IMG/VR virus record: IMGVR_UViG_3300028196_000066
Location: 1 to 27,696 of that record
Direction: 5' to 3' (one strand)
DNA length: 27,696 bases
Source: a virus
Shown here: positions 1 to 5,890 of the stretch, one piece after another
Position numbering within the stretch: position 1 is the stretch's first letter
Layout: each line of letters begins with the position of its first letter
Program-made: the position numbers and the translations under genes
The notes under the pieces: model-generated
Database searches by the model: none
The model's input: the letters and a program-made list of their open reading frames with translations, nothing else
Told to the model about the DNA's origin: nothing

Positions 1-8
1 AACAAAAA

Positions 9-53
9 TTAACATATAAGATTTGGTAGACTGGGATATTATACTTATCTTTA
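9..53 (+). promoter_or_regulatory. Bacteroidetes-type phage promoter P1
   Basis: A TTG at 23-25 (within ATTTGG) is followed after 20 bases by TATCTTTA at 46-53. This fits the Bacteroidetes primary-sigma pattern TTG-N20-TAnnTTTG. A TTAACAT box at 9-15 lies just upstream; its partner box would fall near or outside the window edge. It should drive the short operon starting at 100. Confidence 0.75.
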
Positions 54-63
54 CATAGTAAAA

Positions 64-79
64 GGGTTAGGGTTAACCT
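64..79 (+). promoter_or_regulatory. 5'-leader hairpin, copy 1
   Basis: GGTTA (65-69) pairs with TAACC (74-78) around a GGGT loop, and G64-T79 can add a wobble pair. It begins about 10 bases after the -7 element of P1, so it would sit at the extreme 5' end of the transcript. Similar hairpins occur at 1090, 1921 and 13039. Confidence 0.6.
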
Positions 80-99
80 CATCATTAAAAAGATAAGAT

Positions 100-366
100 A
101 TGAACAGAATAGAAAAGTTTCAGAAAGCAATTGAGGGAGTTAAGTTCACTACACCTCAGAAGAAGATAGTTAACCTCATCCTTGAAGGATACACAATTGA
201 GGTTGTTAACAAACACCGAATGAGTGGTGGTGAGTTGATGTGGAAGAATCCTAACTCAGAATACTTAGAGTATGCTGGTAAAGTTTACAAAGCATTCTTC
301 AATGTGTTCTATCAGATAAAGAAACAGACTGGTGTTGAACTTCCAACTACTGGGTATATTAATTAG
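100..366 (+). CDS. hypothetical protein, 88 aa
   Basis: I do not recognise this protein. It is basic in its first half and rich in aromatic residues in the second (YLEYAGKVYKAFFNVFYQ), with no signal peptide or membrane segment. It is the first gene after promoter P1 and its leader hairpin, with an A-rich leader (AAAAAGATAAGAT) before the ATG. It is followed after 14 bases by the next gene, so they are probably co-transcribed. Small early phage proteins of this kind often act on the host, but nothing here shows a function. Confidence 0.75.
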   Translation: MNRIEKFQKAIEGVKFTTPQKKIVNLILEGYTIEVVNKHRMSGGELMWKNPNSEYLEYAGKVYKAFFNVFYQIKKQTGVELPTTGYIN

Positions 367-380
367 TAATTAGATAAGAT

Positions 381-728
381 ATGAAATTAGAATTGAATCA
401 AAGTGAACTAATGTTAATCAAAGAAGCATTAACAGATTTGCAATCCCAATTGGTTGGGGTAGGAACTAAAACCAATACAATCATTGATATACTTAATAAG
501 GTATCGGAATCGACTAAGCCTAAAGTAAAAAAGAAGTTATCCAACAAAGAGTATATGTTCACCTTTGAAGAGGGTGGTTGGAATACGGTATGGGCTAAAA
601 CCAAAAGAGGAGCTATCAAAGCGGCCATTAAAGAATATAAGAGTTCTGATGCATTAACTGTTAGAGTAGATTCGGTTCATAAGGCTACTGAGAGTGGATT
701 GAAAACAGCTATGAATTTGTTCTATTAA
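381..728 (+). CDS. hypothetical protein, 115 aa
   Basis: No recognised family. The first 45 residues look like an amphipathic helix with regularly spaced Leu/Ile (LELNQSELMLIKEALTDLQ). A Ser/Lys linker (KPKVKKK) leads to a compact-looking C-terminal half with the aromatic stretch FTFEEGGWNTVWAKT and a following Ala-rich helix. It is the second gene of the P1 operon, 14 bases after the first, and the next gene follows after 4 bases. Confidence 0.75.
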   Translation: MKLELNQSELMLIKEALTDLQSQLVGVGTKTNTIIDILNKVSESTKPKVKKKLSNKEYMFTFEEGGWNTVWAKTKRGAIKAAIKEYKSSDALTVRVDSVHKATESGLKTAMNLFY

Positions 729-732
729 TATT

Positions 733-1026
733 ATGTGGAGCACAGAGAGAAAGAGGTTCACCGATTCCCAATGGAATGCGTTAACCATAATGACTAAAGA
801 AGGGGAGGTTCAATATAAGGATGAGTATGGTGTAAGGGTTGGAATTAATCCACACACATTTATTCTTTGGTATCCAAAGGCAAGTTTTCCAACAGGCTAC
901 AAAGAAGTTGAATTAAGTAGAGAATTCCTTCTTTCCGATTTTTGGATAAGTAAGCTACATGCTTTATTTAACGTATGGAAATTAACTCATCTATTTAATA
1001 GATTAGAAAAAGAAATAAAGACTTAA
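733..1026 (+). CDS. hypothetical protein, 97 aa
   Basis: Unrecognised soluble protein rich in Trp and Phe (six Trp), with a helical, Leu-rich C-terminus (FLLSDFWISKLHALFNVWKL). The start codon lies 4 bases after the previous stop, which suggests translational coupling. The stop codon overlaps the TTAAC box of promoter P2, so this is the last gene of the P1 operon. Confidence 0.75.
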   Translation: MWSTERKRFTDSQWNALTIMTKEGEVQYKDEYGVRVGINPHTFILWYPKASFPTGYKEVELSREFLLSDFWISKLHALFNVWKLTHLFNRLEKEIKT

Positions 1027-1078
1027 CGATTTGTTAACATAAGAAATTTGGTAGACTAAGAAATTAGTTGTACATTAG
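1023..1078 (+). promoter_or_regulatory. phage promoter P2
   Basis: Duplicated TTAAC boxes at 1023-1027 and 1034-1038 (spacing 11) precede TTG at 1048-1050, exactly 20 bases, and TACATTAG at 1071-1078. The upstream box overlaps the stop codon of the preceding gene. Confidence 0.8.
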
Positions 1079-1089
1079 TAAGGTAATAA

Positions 1090-1107
1090 GGGTTAAGAGT
1101 TTAACCC
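1090..1107 (+). promoter_or_regulatory. 5'-leader hairpin, copy 2
   Basis: GGGTTAA (1090-1096), loop GAGT, TTAACCC (1101-1107): a perfect 7-bp stem about 11 bases after the P2 -7 element. The flank GTAATAA upstream of the stem is shared with copies 3 and 4. It is not followed by a T-tract, so it is not a terminator. It may stabilise the mRNA 5' end or bind a regulator. Confidence 0.7.
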
Positions 1108-1123
1108 AATTGATAATTAAAAA

Positions 1124-1363
1124 ATGAATAAAATGTTAGATTTAAATAAAGAAATGGCGTGGGTAACGTTTGTGGATAATGGTTTCGAAACTAAGTGGTT
1201 TCCAGTAACCGATGTATGTGGGAATCAATTAGAGTGGTCAGACTCAAATGAGATTATGGCCATCTGCCGTTCACAGTTCAACGATAAAGAAAATTGGGTT
1301 AGTTTTGGTATTGCTCCAACCTCTCAGATGATGATGAAACATTCAGTAAAAGATAACTTATAA
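1124..1363 (+). CDS. hypothetical protein, 79 aa
   Basis: Unrecognised small soluble protein. Its first half reads as beta-strand-like (AWVTFVDNGFETKWFPVTDV) with several Trp, and the C-terminus is Met-rich (SQMMMKHS). First gene after P2 and leader hairpin copy 2; the A-rich leader AATTAAAAA immediately precedes the ATG. Confidence 0.7.
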   Translation: MNKMLDLNKEMAWVTFVDNGFETKWFPVTDVCGNQLEWSDSNEIMAICRSQFNDKENWVSFGIAPTSQMMMKHSVKDNL

Positions 1364-1374
1364 AACAATTAGAT

Positions 1375-1560
1375 ATGTTAATAATTTTAGAATCAGTAGG
1401 TAGTGTATTAGATACAAACAACCTATGTGTCTATCCTCAGAATGTGGATGGTAGTTATGATAAAGAATGTAGTATCTCAATAGAAGAAGAAGAGATAGCA
1501 AAGGATTGGTGGGATACCTTATCCGTTGAAGATTTCGATACTGTAAATTGTTGTATATAA
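1375..1560 (+). CDS. hypothetical acidic protein, 61 aa
   Basis: Small, strongly acidic protein (run SIEEEEIAKDWWD) ending in CCI. No recognised family. Highly acidic phage microproteins are sometimes DNA mimics, but this is only a composition argument. The stop codon TAA shares its last base with the next ATG (TAATG), which suggests coupled translation. Confidence 0.65.
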   Translation: MLIILESVGSVLDTNNLCVYPQNVDGSYDKECSISIEEEEIAKDWWDTLSVEDFDTVNCCI

Positions 1561-1850
1561 TGAATTATATGGAAGCAATGGGTAATCTTTCAATGGATGA
1601 TTACGTTAGGATATATGGGGAATTACCTTCCCACACAGTCCTTAAAAGAATGACACAAGAGTTTATAAAATCGTACCACACACTAGGTGTAGACAGTTTA
1701 CATTTAGTAGATGGGTATGGATTAGATTGGATGACTGCTCTCATCACCTACAACGAAGAGGTAGAGGAATATGAACTATGTACTATCTTTAGAGATTTGA
1801 TTATAGAGTATGAAAATGCTACAATTGAATATATTGGAGGTTTCGGCTGA
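1560..1850 (+). CDS. hypothetical acidic protein, 96 aa
   Basis: I chose the ATG at 1560, which overlaps the preceding stop as TAATG. An in-frame TTG at 1548 would give only four more residues and lies inside the upstream gene. The protein is acidic and Tyr-rich (DDYVRIYGELPSHTV; NEEVEEYELCTIF) without signal or membrane segments. Not recognised. Last gene of the P2 operon; promoter P3 begins directly after its stop. Confidence 0.7.
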   Translation: MNYMEAMGNLSMDDYVRIYGELPSHTVLKRMTQEFIKSYHTLGVDSLHLVDGYGLDWMTALITYNEEVEEYELCTIFRDLIIEYENATIEYIGGFG

Positions 1851-1854
1851 AGAC

Positions 1855-1909
1855 TTAACATTTTTTAACATTAGAAATTAGGTTATTGTACGATAATATC
1901 GTACATTAG
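1855..1909 (+). promoter_or_regulatory. phage promoter P3 with palindrome
   Basis: TTAACA boxes occur at 1855-1860 and 1865-1870. The -33 position reads ATTAGG instead of TTTGG, and TACATTAG lies at 1902-1909 in the same register as the other copies. The spacer contains a perfect inverted repeat, GTACGATA-A-TATCGTAC (1888-1904), that runs into the -7 element and is unique to this copy. Confidence 0.75.
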
Positions 1910-1920
1910 TAGGGTAATAA

Positions 1921-1938
1921 GGGTTAAAAGTTTAACCC
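1921..1938 (+). promoter_or_regulatory. 5'-leader hairpin, copy 3
   Basis: GGGTTAA (1921-1927) and TTAACCC (1932-1938) around AAGT. The stem is identical to copy 2 and lies at the same distance from the -7 element. Confidence 0.7.
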
Positions 1939-1954
1939 ACTTAAAAGATAGATT

Positions 1955-2260
1955 ATGTATCAAAAAATAAAAACGTTTGAAGATTTAACATTCTTCCCAC
2001 ATATGGGTGGAGTTGCTTCACTACAAAAGATTGGGGAATATACCCTTTCAATTATAGCAGGTGGTAAACTTGCAATGTCTTCCCCTAAAGGGTTGAACTC
2101 TTCACGAAGTTGGGATTTCCAATCTTTTGAGATAGGAATCATACACACCGAATCCGATGAGTGGGTAACCAAAGATATTCTTCAAGTCGATGCGGATACT
2201 GTAGGTTGGTTTGAACGAAGCGATATCAACAACGTTATAGAGATGGTATCTGATTATTAA
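1955..2260 (+). CDS. hypothetical protein, 101 aa
   Basis: Unrecognised soluble protein with alternating hydrophobic beta-like stretches (YTLSIIAGGKLAMSSP; FEIGIIHTESDEWV) and an acidic C-terminus. First gene after P3 and leader hairpin copy 3, with leader AAAAGATAGATT before the ATG. The following gene starts 19 bases after its stop. Confidence 0.7.
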   Translation: MYQKIKTFEDLTFFPHMGGVASLQKIGEYTLSIIAGGKLAMSSPKGLNSSRSWDFQSFEIGIIHTESDEWVTKDILQVDADTVGWFERSDINNVIEMVSDY

Positions 2261-2279
2261 ATTGTAACAAGAAGTATAT

Positions 2280-2606
2280 ATGAAAAAAATCGCAATAACA
2301 TTATTGATTGGACTTACCTCAATAGTAGGTATGTCTCAAAAAATTCAAAGTGATAAGATATCACATTTTATGGCTGGTGGTTTAATCACCTCATCAACCT
2401 ACATAGGTTTAAATAGATTTAAACTTAAAGAAACAAATAAGATATTCATTTCAGTAGGTATGGGTCTATTAGCCGGAGTAGGTAAAGAAATATGGGACAA
2501 ACAAAGAGGTGGTAAGTTTGATGGTAAAGATATTCTTGCTACCGGACTAGGTTCTATCTCAGTAACCATTCCAATCGGAATCGGAAACTTAAAACCAAAA
2601 CAATAG
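2280..2606 (+). CDS. exported protein resembling the YfiM/DUF2279 family
   Basis: Residues 1-19 form a Sec signal peptide (KK then a hydrophobic core ending near GMSQ). The mature part has a DKxxHFxxG motif (SDKISHFMAGGLITSS) followed by GVGKEIWDK, FDGKDILATGLGS and a hydrophobic end. That order matches the small YfiM/DUF2279 envelope proteins, which have DK..HF, a KE.xD motif and a D..A...G motif. The role of that family is unknown; here the protein is likely placed in the periplasm or membrane of the host. The assignment is by motif memory, not alignment. Confidence 0.6.
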   Translation: MKKIAITLLIGLTSIVGMSQKIQSDKISHFMAGGLITSSTYIGLNRFKLKETNKIFISVGMGLLAGVGKEIWDKQRGGKFDGKDILATGLGSISVTIPIGIGNLKPKQ

Positions 2607-2636
2607 ATTGATTCACCTACAAAATAAAAAAGAAAT

Positions 2637-3320
2637 ATGAAAATCACATTTATATCAGATACACATACTAAGCATAAGCAATTAGATTTGTCAGGTGGAG
2701 ATTTACTAATTCATGCTGGAGATATAATGAATAGTGGTTATAGCGCATATGATATAGAGGACTTCTGTAATTGGTTTGATGGCTTAGAACAATATGACCA
2801 TAAAGTTTTTATTGCTGGAAATCATGATCGAATGTTTGAAGATACGCCAGAGAAGGCAATGGAAATTGTTAATTCATATAAGTGGATTGATTATTTGCAA
2901 GATAGTACAATTGAAGTCGGAGATGATAATGAAACAGCTAAAATCTACGGTAGTCCTTGGCAACCAGAATTTTACAATTGGGCCTTCAACTTACCAAGAC
3001 GTGGAGATGGACTAATGGCAAAATGGGGAGCAATCCCAAAAGATACAGATATTCTTATTACGCATGGGCCACCACAAGGTCATTTAGATATTAGTGGCCC
3101 ACCTCATAATGTAGGTGATTTAGGTTGTGAATTATTAAGAGTTAAAGTAGATGAGCAACCACCGAAGATTCATGTGTTTGGACATATACATGGAAGTTAC
3201 GGTTATAAGTTTCATAATGGTACGCATTTCATTAATGCATCAGTATTAAACGAAAGATATGACCAAGTAAATAAACCAATGACTATTGATTGGGATAAAG
3301 AAACAAATGAAATAAAATGA
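2637..3320 (+). CDS. calcineurin-like metallophosphoesterase, 227 aa
   Basis: All hallmark metal-binding motifs are present in order: SDTH (D8, H10), GD (D29), GNHD (61-64), a His in ITHGPP (H143) and GHIHG (182-186). This is the two-metal calcineurin-like phosphoesterase fold, of the short type seen in MPPED/YfcE-like enzymes. It hydrolyses phosphomonoesters or phosphodiesters; the substrate cannot be told from sequence. In phages such enzymes are thought to act on nucleotides or nucleic acids. It has no export signal, so it is cytoplasmic. The stop overlaps the next start as ATGA. Confidence 0.9.
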   Translation: MKITFISDTHTKHKQLDLSGGDLLIHAGDIMNSGYSAYDIEDFCNWFDGLEQYDHKVFIAGNHDRMFEDTPEKAMEIVNSYKWIDYLQDSTIEVGDDNETAKIYGSPWQPEFYNWAFNLPRRGDGLMAKWGAIPKDTDILITHGPPQGHLDISGPPHNVGDLGCELLRVKVDEQPPKIHVFGHIHGSYGYKFHNGTHFINASVLNERYDQVNKPMTIDWDKETNEIK

Positions 3321-3676
3321 TAGGAGGAGTACAACCAAAATTATTAGTTTCCTTTGATGAAGATGGAAATATGCAATTAGATTCATTACAAGCAGAACTA
3401 TTGGGTTTAGTGGAGAATGAATTTCATTGGAAACTCATCAGAGAACGAGATGGGTTATTGAAACAATCCAAAGAGGTAATGTGGATAGAGTGGAACGAGA
3501 ATGGTAGTTTTAAATCTAAACATGATGAACCAGCAATCAATAGAAGTTTAATTATGTCACCGTTTAATCATTCATTCACTTGGCAAACCACAACGATTAC
3601 TGAGATTGTGGAACAACGAGATGACTATATTAAATTTAAAACAGGAAACAGTACTTACGAATTATTTAAGTTATGA
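3317..3676 (+). CDS. hypothetical protein, 119 aa
   Basis: Unrecognised. It starts within the stop of the metallophosphoesterase gene (ATGA overlap) and ends in the same arrangement with the next gene, so all three should be translated in coupling. The protein is rich in Trp and Glu, with beta-like segments (VMWIEWNENGSFKSK; DYIKFKTGNSTYELFKL). A functional link to the phosphoesterase is suggested only by the overlap. Confidence 0.7.
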   Translation: MIGGVQPKLLVSFDEDGNMQLDSLQAELLGLVENEFHWKLIRERDGLLKQSKEVMWIEWNENGSFKSKHDEPAINRSLIMSPFNHSFTWQTTTITEIVEQRDDYIKFKTGNSTYELFKL

Positions 3677-3840
3677 AAGAACAAAAAATTATGGTTACCA
3701 AAGAAAATATTGAAAGTTATAAAAGAATGATTAGACTGTTTGAAATAGCTATAGAAAGAGAACCCAATAATGAAAGAGTAGATATATGGGAAGGAAAGAA
3801 ACATATGTTAGAGATGTTTTTAAAAGACTTAGGCGAATAA
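3673..3840 (+). CDS. hypothetical microprotein, 55 aa
   Basis: A 55-codon ORF that starts with an ATGA overlap of the previous gene and ends with TAA at 3838-3840. The product is a charged helix-forming peptide (YKRMIRLFEIAIEREP, then WEGKKHMLEMFLKDLGE). Gapless packing and in-frame overlap support it as real. No family recognised. Confidence 0.6.
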   Translation: MKEQKIMVTKENIESYKRMIRLFEIAIEREPNNERVDIWEGKKHMLEMFLKDLGE

Positions 3841-3844
3841 TTTT

Positions 3845-3881
3845 TATTAAACCAAAACAAAGATGAGTAAAAAAGAAATAA
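3845..3881 (+). repeat. 37-nt direct repeat, copy A
   Basis: Identical over 37 bases to 3975-4011 (130 bases apart). Each copy holds the leader (ACCAAAACAAAG), the ATG and the first codons (MSKKEI) of one of two neighbouring small genes, so the repeat coincides with the translation-initiation region. Confidence 0.9.
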
Positions 3882-4000
3882 TAAAATCTCTTAAAGATAT
3901 ATTGGATGAAATAAATGAGACACCTAAAGATTCTTTTGTTGATATAACATATATTAAAGAGACATTAGAAGATATATTAAACCAAAACAAAGATGAGTAA
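3863..4000 (+). CDS. hypothetical microprotein, 45 aa (tandem paralog 1)
   Basis: MSKKEI start followed by an amphipathic helix (LKDILDEINETPKDSF) and a second helix (IKETLEDILNQNKDE). The next gene begins with the same MSKKEI, and its helices align in order, so the pair is a tandem duplication. The end of this gene overlaps the start of its sister by 8 bases in another frame. No function recognised. Confidence 0.65.
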   Translation: MSKKEIIKSLKDILDEINETPKDSFVDITYIKETLEDILNQNKDE

Positions 4001-4011
4001 AAAAGAAATAA
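3975..4011 (+). repeat. 37-nt direct repeat, copy B
   Basis: Second identical copy. It serves at once as the C-terminal coding end of paralog 1 and as the leader and start of paralog 2. Confidence 0.9.
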
Positions 4012-4106
4012 CTAATCTTAGTGACCAGATAGTAGAAGCTATAAATAACACCACTAATGATTATGATGCTAAAGAAGAAGTTATTAAAATTTTAAGTAAC
4101 ATATAA
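3993..4106 (+). CDS. hypothetical microprotein, 37 aa (tandem paralog 2)
   Basis: Begins MSKKEI inside repeat copy B. The rest (LSDQIVEAINNTTNDYDAK, then EEVIKILSNI) aligns loosely with paralog 1: two short helices around an Asn/Asp-rich turn. The stop TAA overlaps the following ATG (TAATG). Function unknown. Confidence 0.6.
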   Translation: MSKKEITNLSDQIVEAINNTTNDYDAKEEVIKILSNI

Positions 4107-4225
4107 TGAAAACAAGAAAACAATACGGAGACTCTGTTGGATTAGCAGAGGGTGCGATGTTAGGTGTTATCTTAACATTTATAGGATTATTAATTTATAA
4201 TGTGATTGTATATGGGATTGGTTAA
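4106..4225 (+). CDS. single-pass membrane microprotein, 39 aa
   Basis: A short basic and polar N-terminus (MKTRKQYGDSVGLAEG) leads to one hydrophobic segment, about residues 18-36 (AMLGVILTFIGLLIYNVIV). The start overlaps the upstream stop as TAATG. Probably sits in the host inner membrane. No family recognised. Confidence 0.6.
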   Translation: MKTRKQYGDSVGLAEGAMLGVILTFIGLLIYNVIVYGIG

Positions 4226-4391
4226 GAAGATAAAATCAAAGTTACTTACAAAACTATTTGTGGAGTGGGTAGGAGAATCTAAGGATGTTGAGGCACTTCA
4301 ATTTTCTAAGGAGTTAATATCCAATAGGATAAATGTAGTAGATGGTAGACCTAATGTGATTGGGTTTCGTATGAATAGCCAGTGCGGTTAA
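4212..4391 (+). CDS. hypothetical protein, 59 aa
   Basis: I chose the ATG at 4212 rather than the in-frame TTG at 4206; it overlaps the end of the membrane microprotein by 14 bases. The N-terminus is strongly basic (LVKKIKSKLLTKLF) and the rest is mixed. No recognised family. Last gene before promoter P4. Confidence 0.55.
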   Translation: MGLVKKIKSKLLTKLFVEWVGESKDVEALQFSKELISNRINVVDGRPNVIGFRMNSQCG

Positions 4392-4448
4392 AGATAAAGG
4401 AATGTAAATTTCTTTTAAACACACTTTTTCAAAGATGTGGAATTGATG

Positions 4449-4503
4449 TTAACAATTTAGTAACGTTAGAATTTGGATATGTCAAATTAATTTTGTATAT
4501 TTA
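4449..4503 (+). promoter_or_regulatory. phage promoter P4
   Basis: TTAAC at 4449-4453 and a degenerate GTAAC box at 4460-4464 precede TTG (4473-4475), 20 bases and TATATTTA (4496-4503). The spacer region holds AATTTG/CAAATT arms (4470-4475 and 4483-4488), a weaker version of the spacer hairpin in other copies. Confidence 0.75.
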
Positions 4504-4524
4504 CTTTAAATAATAAAAAGAACT

Positions 4525-4650
4525 ATGAGTGTATTCGAAGTTATAATCGCAGGTGGGGTTATACTAAATGTGATTGTGTTTTTATGGGGGGTGTTTCACC
4601 TCGCTAAAGCAATTGGGAATCGTAATAATAATAAAGACGTGGGATTATGA
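4525..4650 (+). CDS. single-pass membrane microprotein, 41 aa
   Basis: One transmembrane segment at about residues 3-26 (FEVIIAGGVILNVIVFLWGV), followed by a basic/Asn tail (GNRNNNKDVGL). First gene after P4, with leader AATAATAAAAAGAACT before the ATG. The stop overlaps the next start as ATGA. Not recognised; probably an inner-membrane peptide. Confidence 0.6.
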   Translation: MSVFEVIIAGGVILNVIVFLWGVFHLAKAIGNRNNNKDVGL

Positions 4651-4790
4651 AACAGTTTATTGAAGATTCAAAGTGGTTTTACCGTACCAGTATGTCGTAC
4701 ATGGATGGTCATTCTAAGTGGTATGTTTATTCAAGAATGCCTATCGCTTATATTAAATTTATGTTGTATCAATATCGAATAATCAAATAG
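4647..4790 (+). CDS. hypothetical microprotein, 47 aa
   Basis: Starts with an ATGA overlap and is very rich in Tyr, Trp and Met (SKWFYRTSMSYMDGHSKWYV; KFMLYQYRIIK). The C-terminal 20 residues are amphipathic and basic. No family recognised. Its stop lies one base before the start of the lipoprotein gene at 4792, so it belongs to that operon. Confidence 0.55.
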   Translation: MKQFIEDSKWFYRTSMSYMDGHSKWYVYSRMPIAYIKFMLYQYRIIK

Positions 4791-4791
4791 T

Positions 4792-4977
4792 ATGAAAAAA
4801 GTAGTAATTAGTTTTATCGGGTTTGTTACATTTTTAACAGCCTGTGTTTTGTTTTCTTCTTGTGAGAAACAAGATGATTGCAAATTATACCGATGTGGAA
4901 CTAAAGAAGTTAATGTTATCAATCATGCCGCATATTACCAATCAGATAACTGCGAATGTATTGAAAAATTTAAATAA
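4792..4977 (+). CDS. small Cys-patterned lipoprotein A, 61 aa
   Basis: A signal peptide (MKK plus hydrophobic core) leads to lipobox candidates LTAC (C18) or LFSSC (C24). After C24 comes EKQDD, similar to the acidic lipoprotein export signal that directs Bacteroidetes lipoproteins to the cell surface. The mature part has CKLYRC and ends with CECIEKF. The same pattern, CKxxxC then CECIExF, recurs in lipoprotein B at 5304, so the two are paralogs. It is immediately followed by the T9SS-CTD gene. Probably a surface-exposed, disulfide-bonded lipoprotein; function unknown. Confidence 0.8.
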   Translation: MKKVVISFIGFVTFLTACVLFSSCEKQDDCKLYRCGTKEVNVINHAAYYQSDNCECIEKFK

Positions 4978-4978
4978 T

Positions 4979-5302
4979 ATGAAAAAGTTATTAGTAATAG
5001 CGGCAATGTTTGTTGGAGTAACAGCATCCGCACAAGAAGTTTACATTCCAAATGCATTTACCCCTAATGGTGATGGACACAATGATATTTGGAAACCTGT
5101 GTTTAGTGATACACTTACTGTCAAACAATACGACTTACAAATATTTGATAAGTATGGTGTATTAGTGTTTTGGACAAACGACCCTACTGATGGGTGGGAT
5201 GGGTTACCATTTGATAGTACCTATGTGTATAAACTAACTATGAAATATGAAGGCCATCTAAATGGTATTAGTAAGAGTGGAACTATAAAATCAATACATT
5301 AA
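4979..5302 (+). CDS. secreted bare type-B T9SS C-terminal domain (CHU_C-like), 107 aa
   Basis: Sec signal peptide at residues 1-18 (KKLLVIAAMFVGVTASA). The rest is one domain matching the gliding-motility-associated C-terminal (CHU_C) family: IPNAFTPNGDGHNDIW (23-38), YDLQIFDKYGVLVF (51-64), GWDG (72-75), TYVYKL (81-86) and the ending SGTIKSIH. In Bacteroidetes this domain is the type-B sorting signal for type IX secretion, normally at the end of large surface proteins; here there is no cargo. I placed the start at 4979, one base after the lipoprotein A stop, because it begins the signal peptide; the longer reading frame upstream lacks one. It may occupy the host T9SS or decorate the surface. 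Confidence 0.85.
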   Translation: MKKLLVIAAMFVGVTASAQEVYIPNAFTPNGDGHNDIWKPVFSDTLTVKQYDLQIFDKYGVLVFWTNDPTDGWDGLPFDSTYVYKLTMKYEGHLNGISKSGTIKSIH

Positions 5303-5303
5303 G

Positions 5304-5555
5304 ATGAGCAGAAAAGAACAAACCGAAAAGTTTGCATTAAGTGCAATAGGATATACGTTTACCATTATGGGTATTTTAATTTTACTATCAATGTTGGTCG
5401 GATGTGATGAAGACAGACGATGTAAAACATGGAATTGTAAATCTTGGGATGGTGGTGGTAATATAGAGTATATAGAAGTAGATTCACCTAACCAACAACT
5501 TTACCAATACTGTGAATGTATAGAGAATTTTGATAGAACTTGGGTAGTAGATTAA
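5304..5555 (+). CDS. small Cys-patterned lipoprotein B, 83 aa
   Basis: Ten charged residues, then a hydrophobic segment ending in a textbook lipobox, LVGC (C34), followed by acidic DED as in surface-export signals. The mature part has CKTWNC (40-45) and CECIENF (70-76), matching lipoprotein A. Between them is a longer acidic, Tyr-rich insert. It starts one base after the T9SS-CTD stop, so the two lipoproteins bracket that gene in one operon. The shared cysteine pattern points to a common disulfide fold. Confidence 0.8.
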   Translation: MSRKEQTEKFALSAIGYTFTIMGILILLSMLVGCDEDRRCKTWNCKSWDGGGNIEYIEVDSPNQQLYQYCECIENFDRTWVVD

Positions 5556-5568
5556 AAATAAATAGAAA

Positions 5569-5889
5569 ATGGGATTAAAAAAGAAATACAAAAGAGAGTA
5601 TGGTGAATTGATTGCCGCTCTTATTAAAGATGGTAGACCAACTGCAGTATTGGAAGTAAAGGTAATAGAAACATCTAAGATGAAGGGTTACTTAATTTAT
5701 GAATGTTCTTACATTGATAGCGGTACTGTTAAAGTATCCAATATTATTGCTAGAGATATATCGGATGCAATGGATAAGCTAGAACCACTACTAGGGTCAG
5801 GTATCCCATCATCAACTGTAAATTATGTATTAGGAAGTAAAACGTTACATACTCCGATTGAAATCCAAACAGATTCATCCGATAAATAG
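5569..5889 (+). CDS. hypothetical protein, 106 aa
   Basis: Unrecognised soluble alpha/beta-like protein: a basic N-terminus (MGLKKKYKREYG), strand-like segments (PTAVLEVKVIETSKMKG; YLIYECSY) and a helix with DAMDKLEPLL. It follows lipoprotein B by 13 bases and ends one base before the next start. Confidence 0.7.
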   Translation: MGLKKKYKREYGELIAALIKDGRPTAVLEVKVIETSKMKGYLIYECSYIDSGTVKVSNIIARDISDAMDKLEPLLGSGIPSSTVNYVLGSKTLHTPIEIQTDSSDK

Positions 5890-5890
5890 A

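Noticed and set aside
4396-4415. AAAGGAA/TTTCTTT hairpin after the gene ending at 4391
   Set aside because: All A-T except one G-C and one G-T pair, with no T-tract; too weak to call a terminator.
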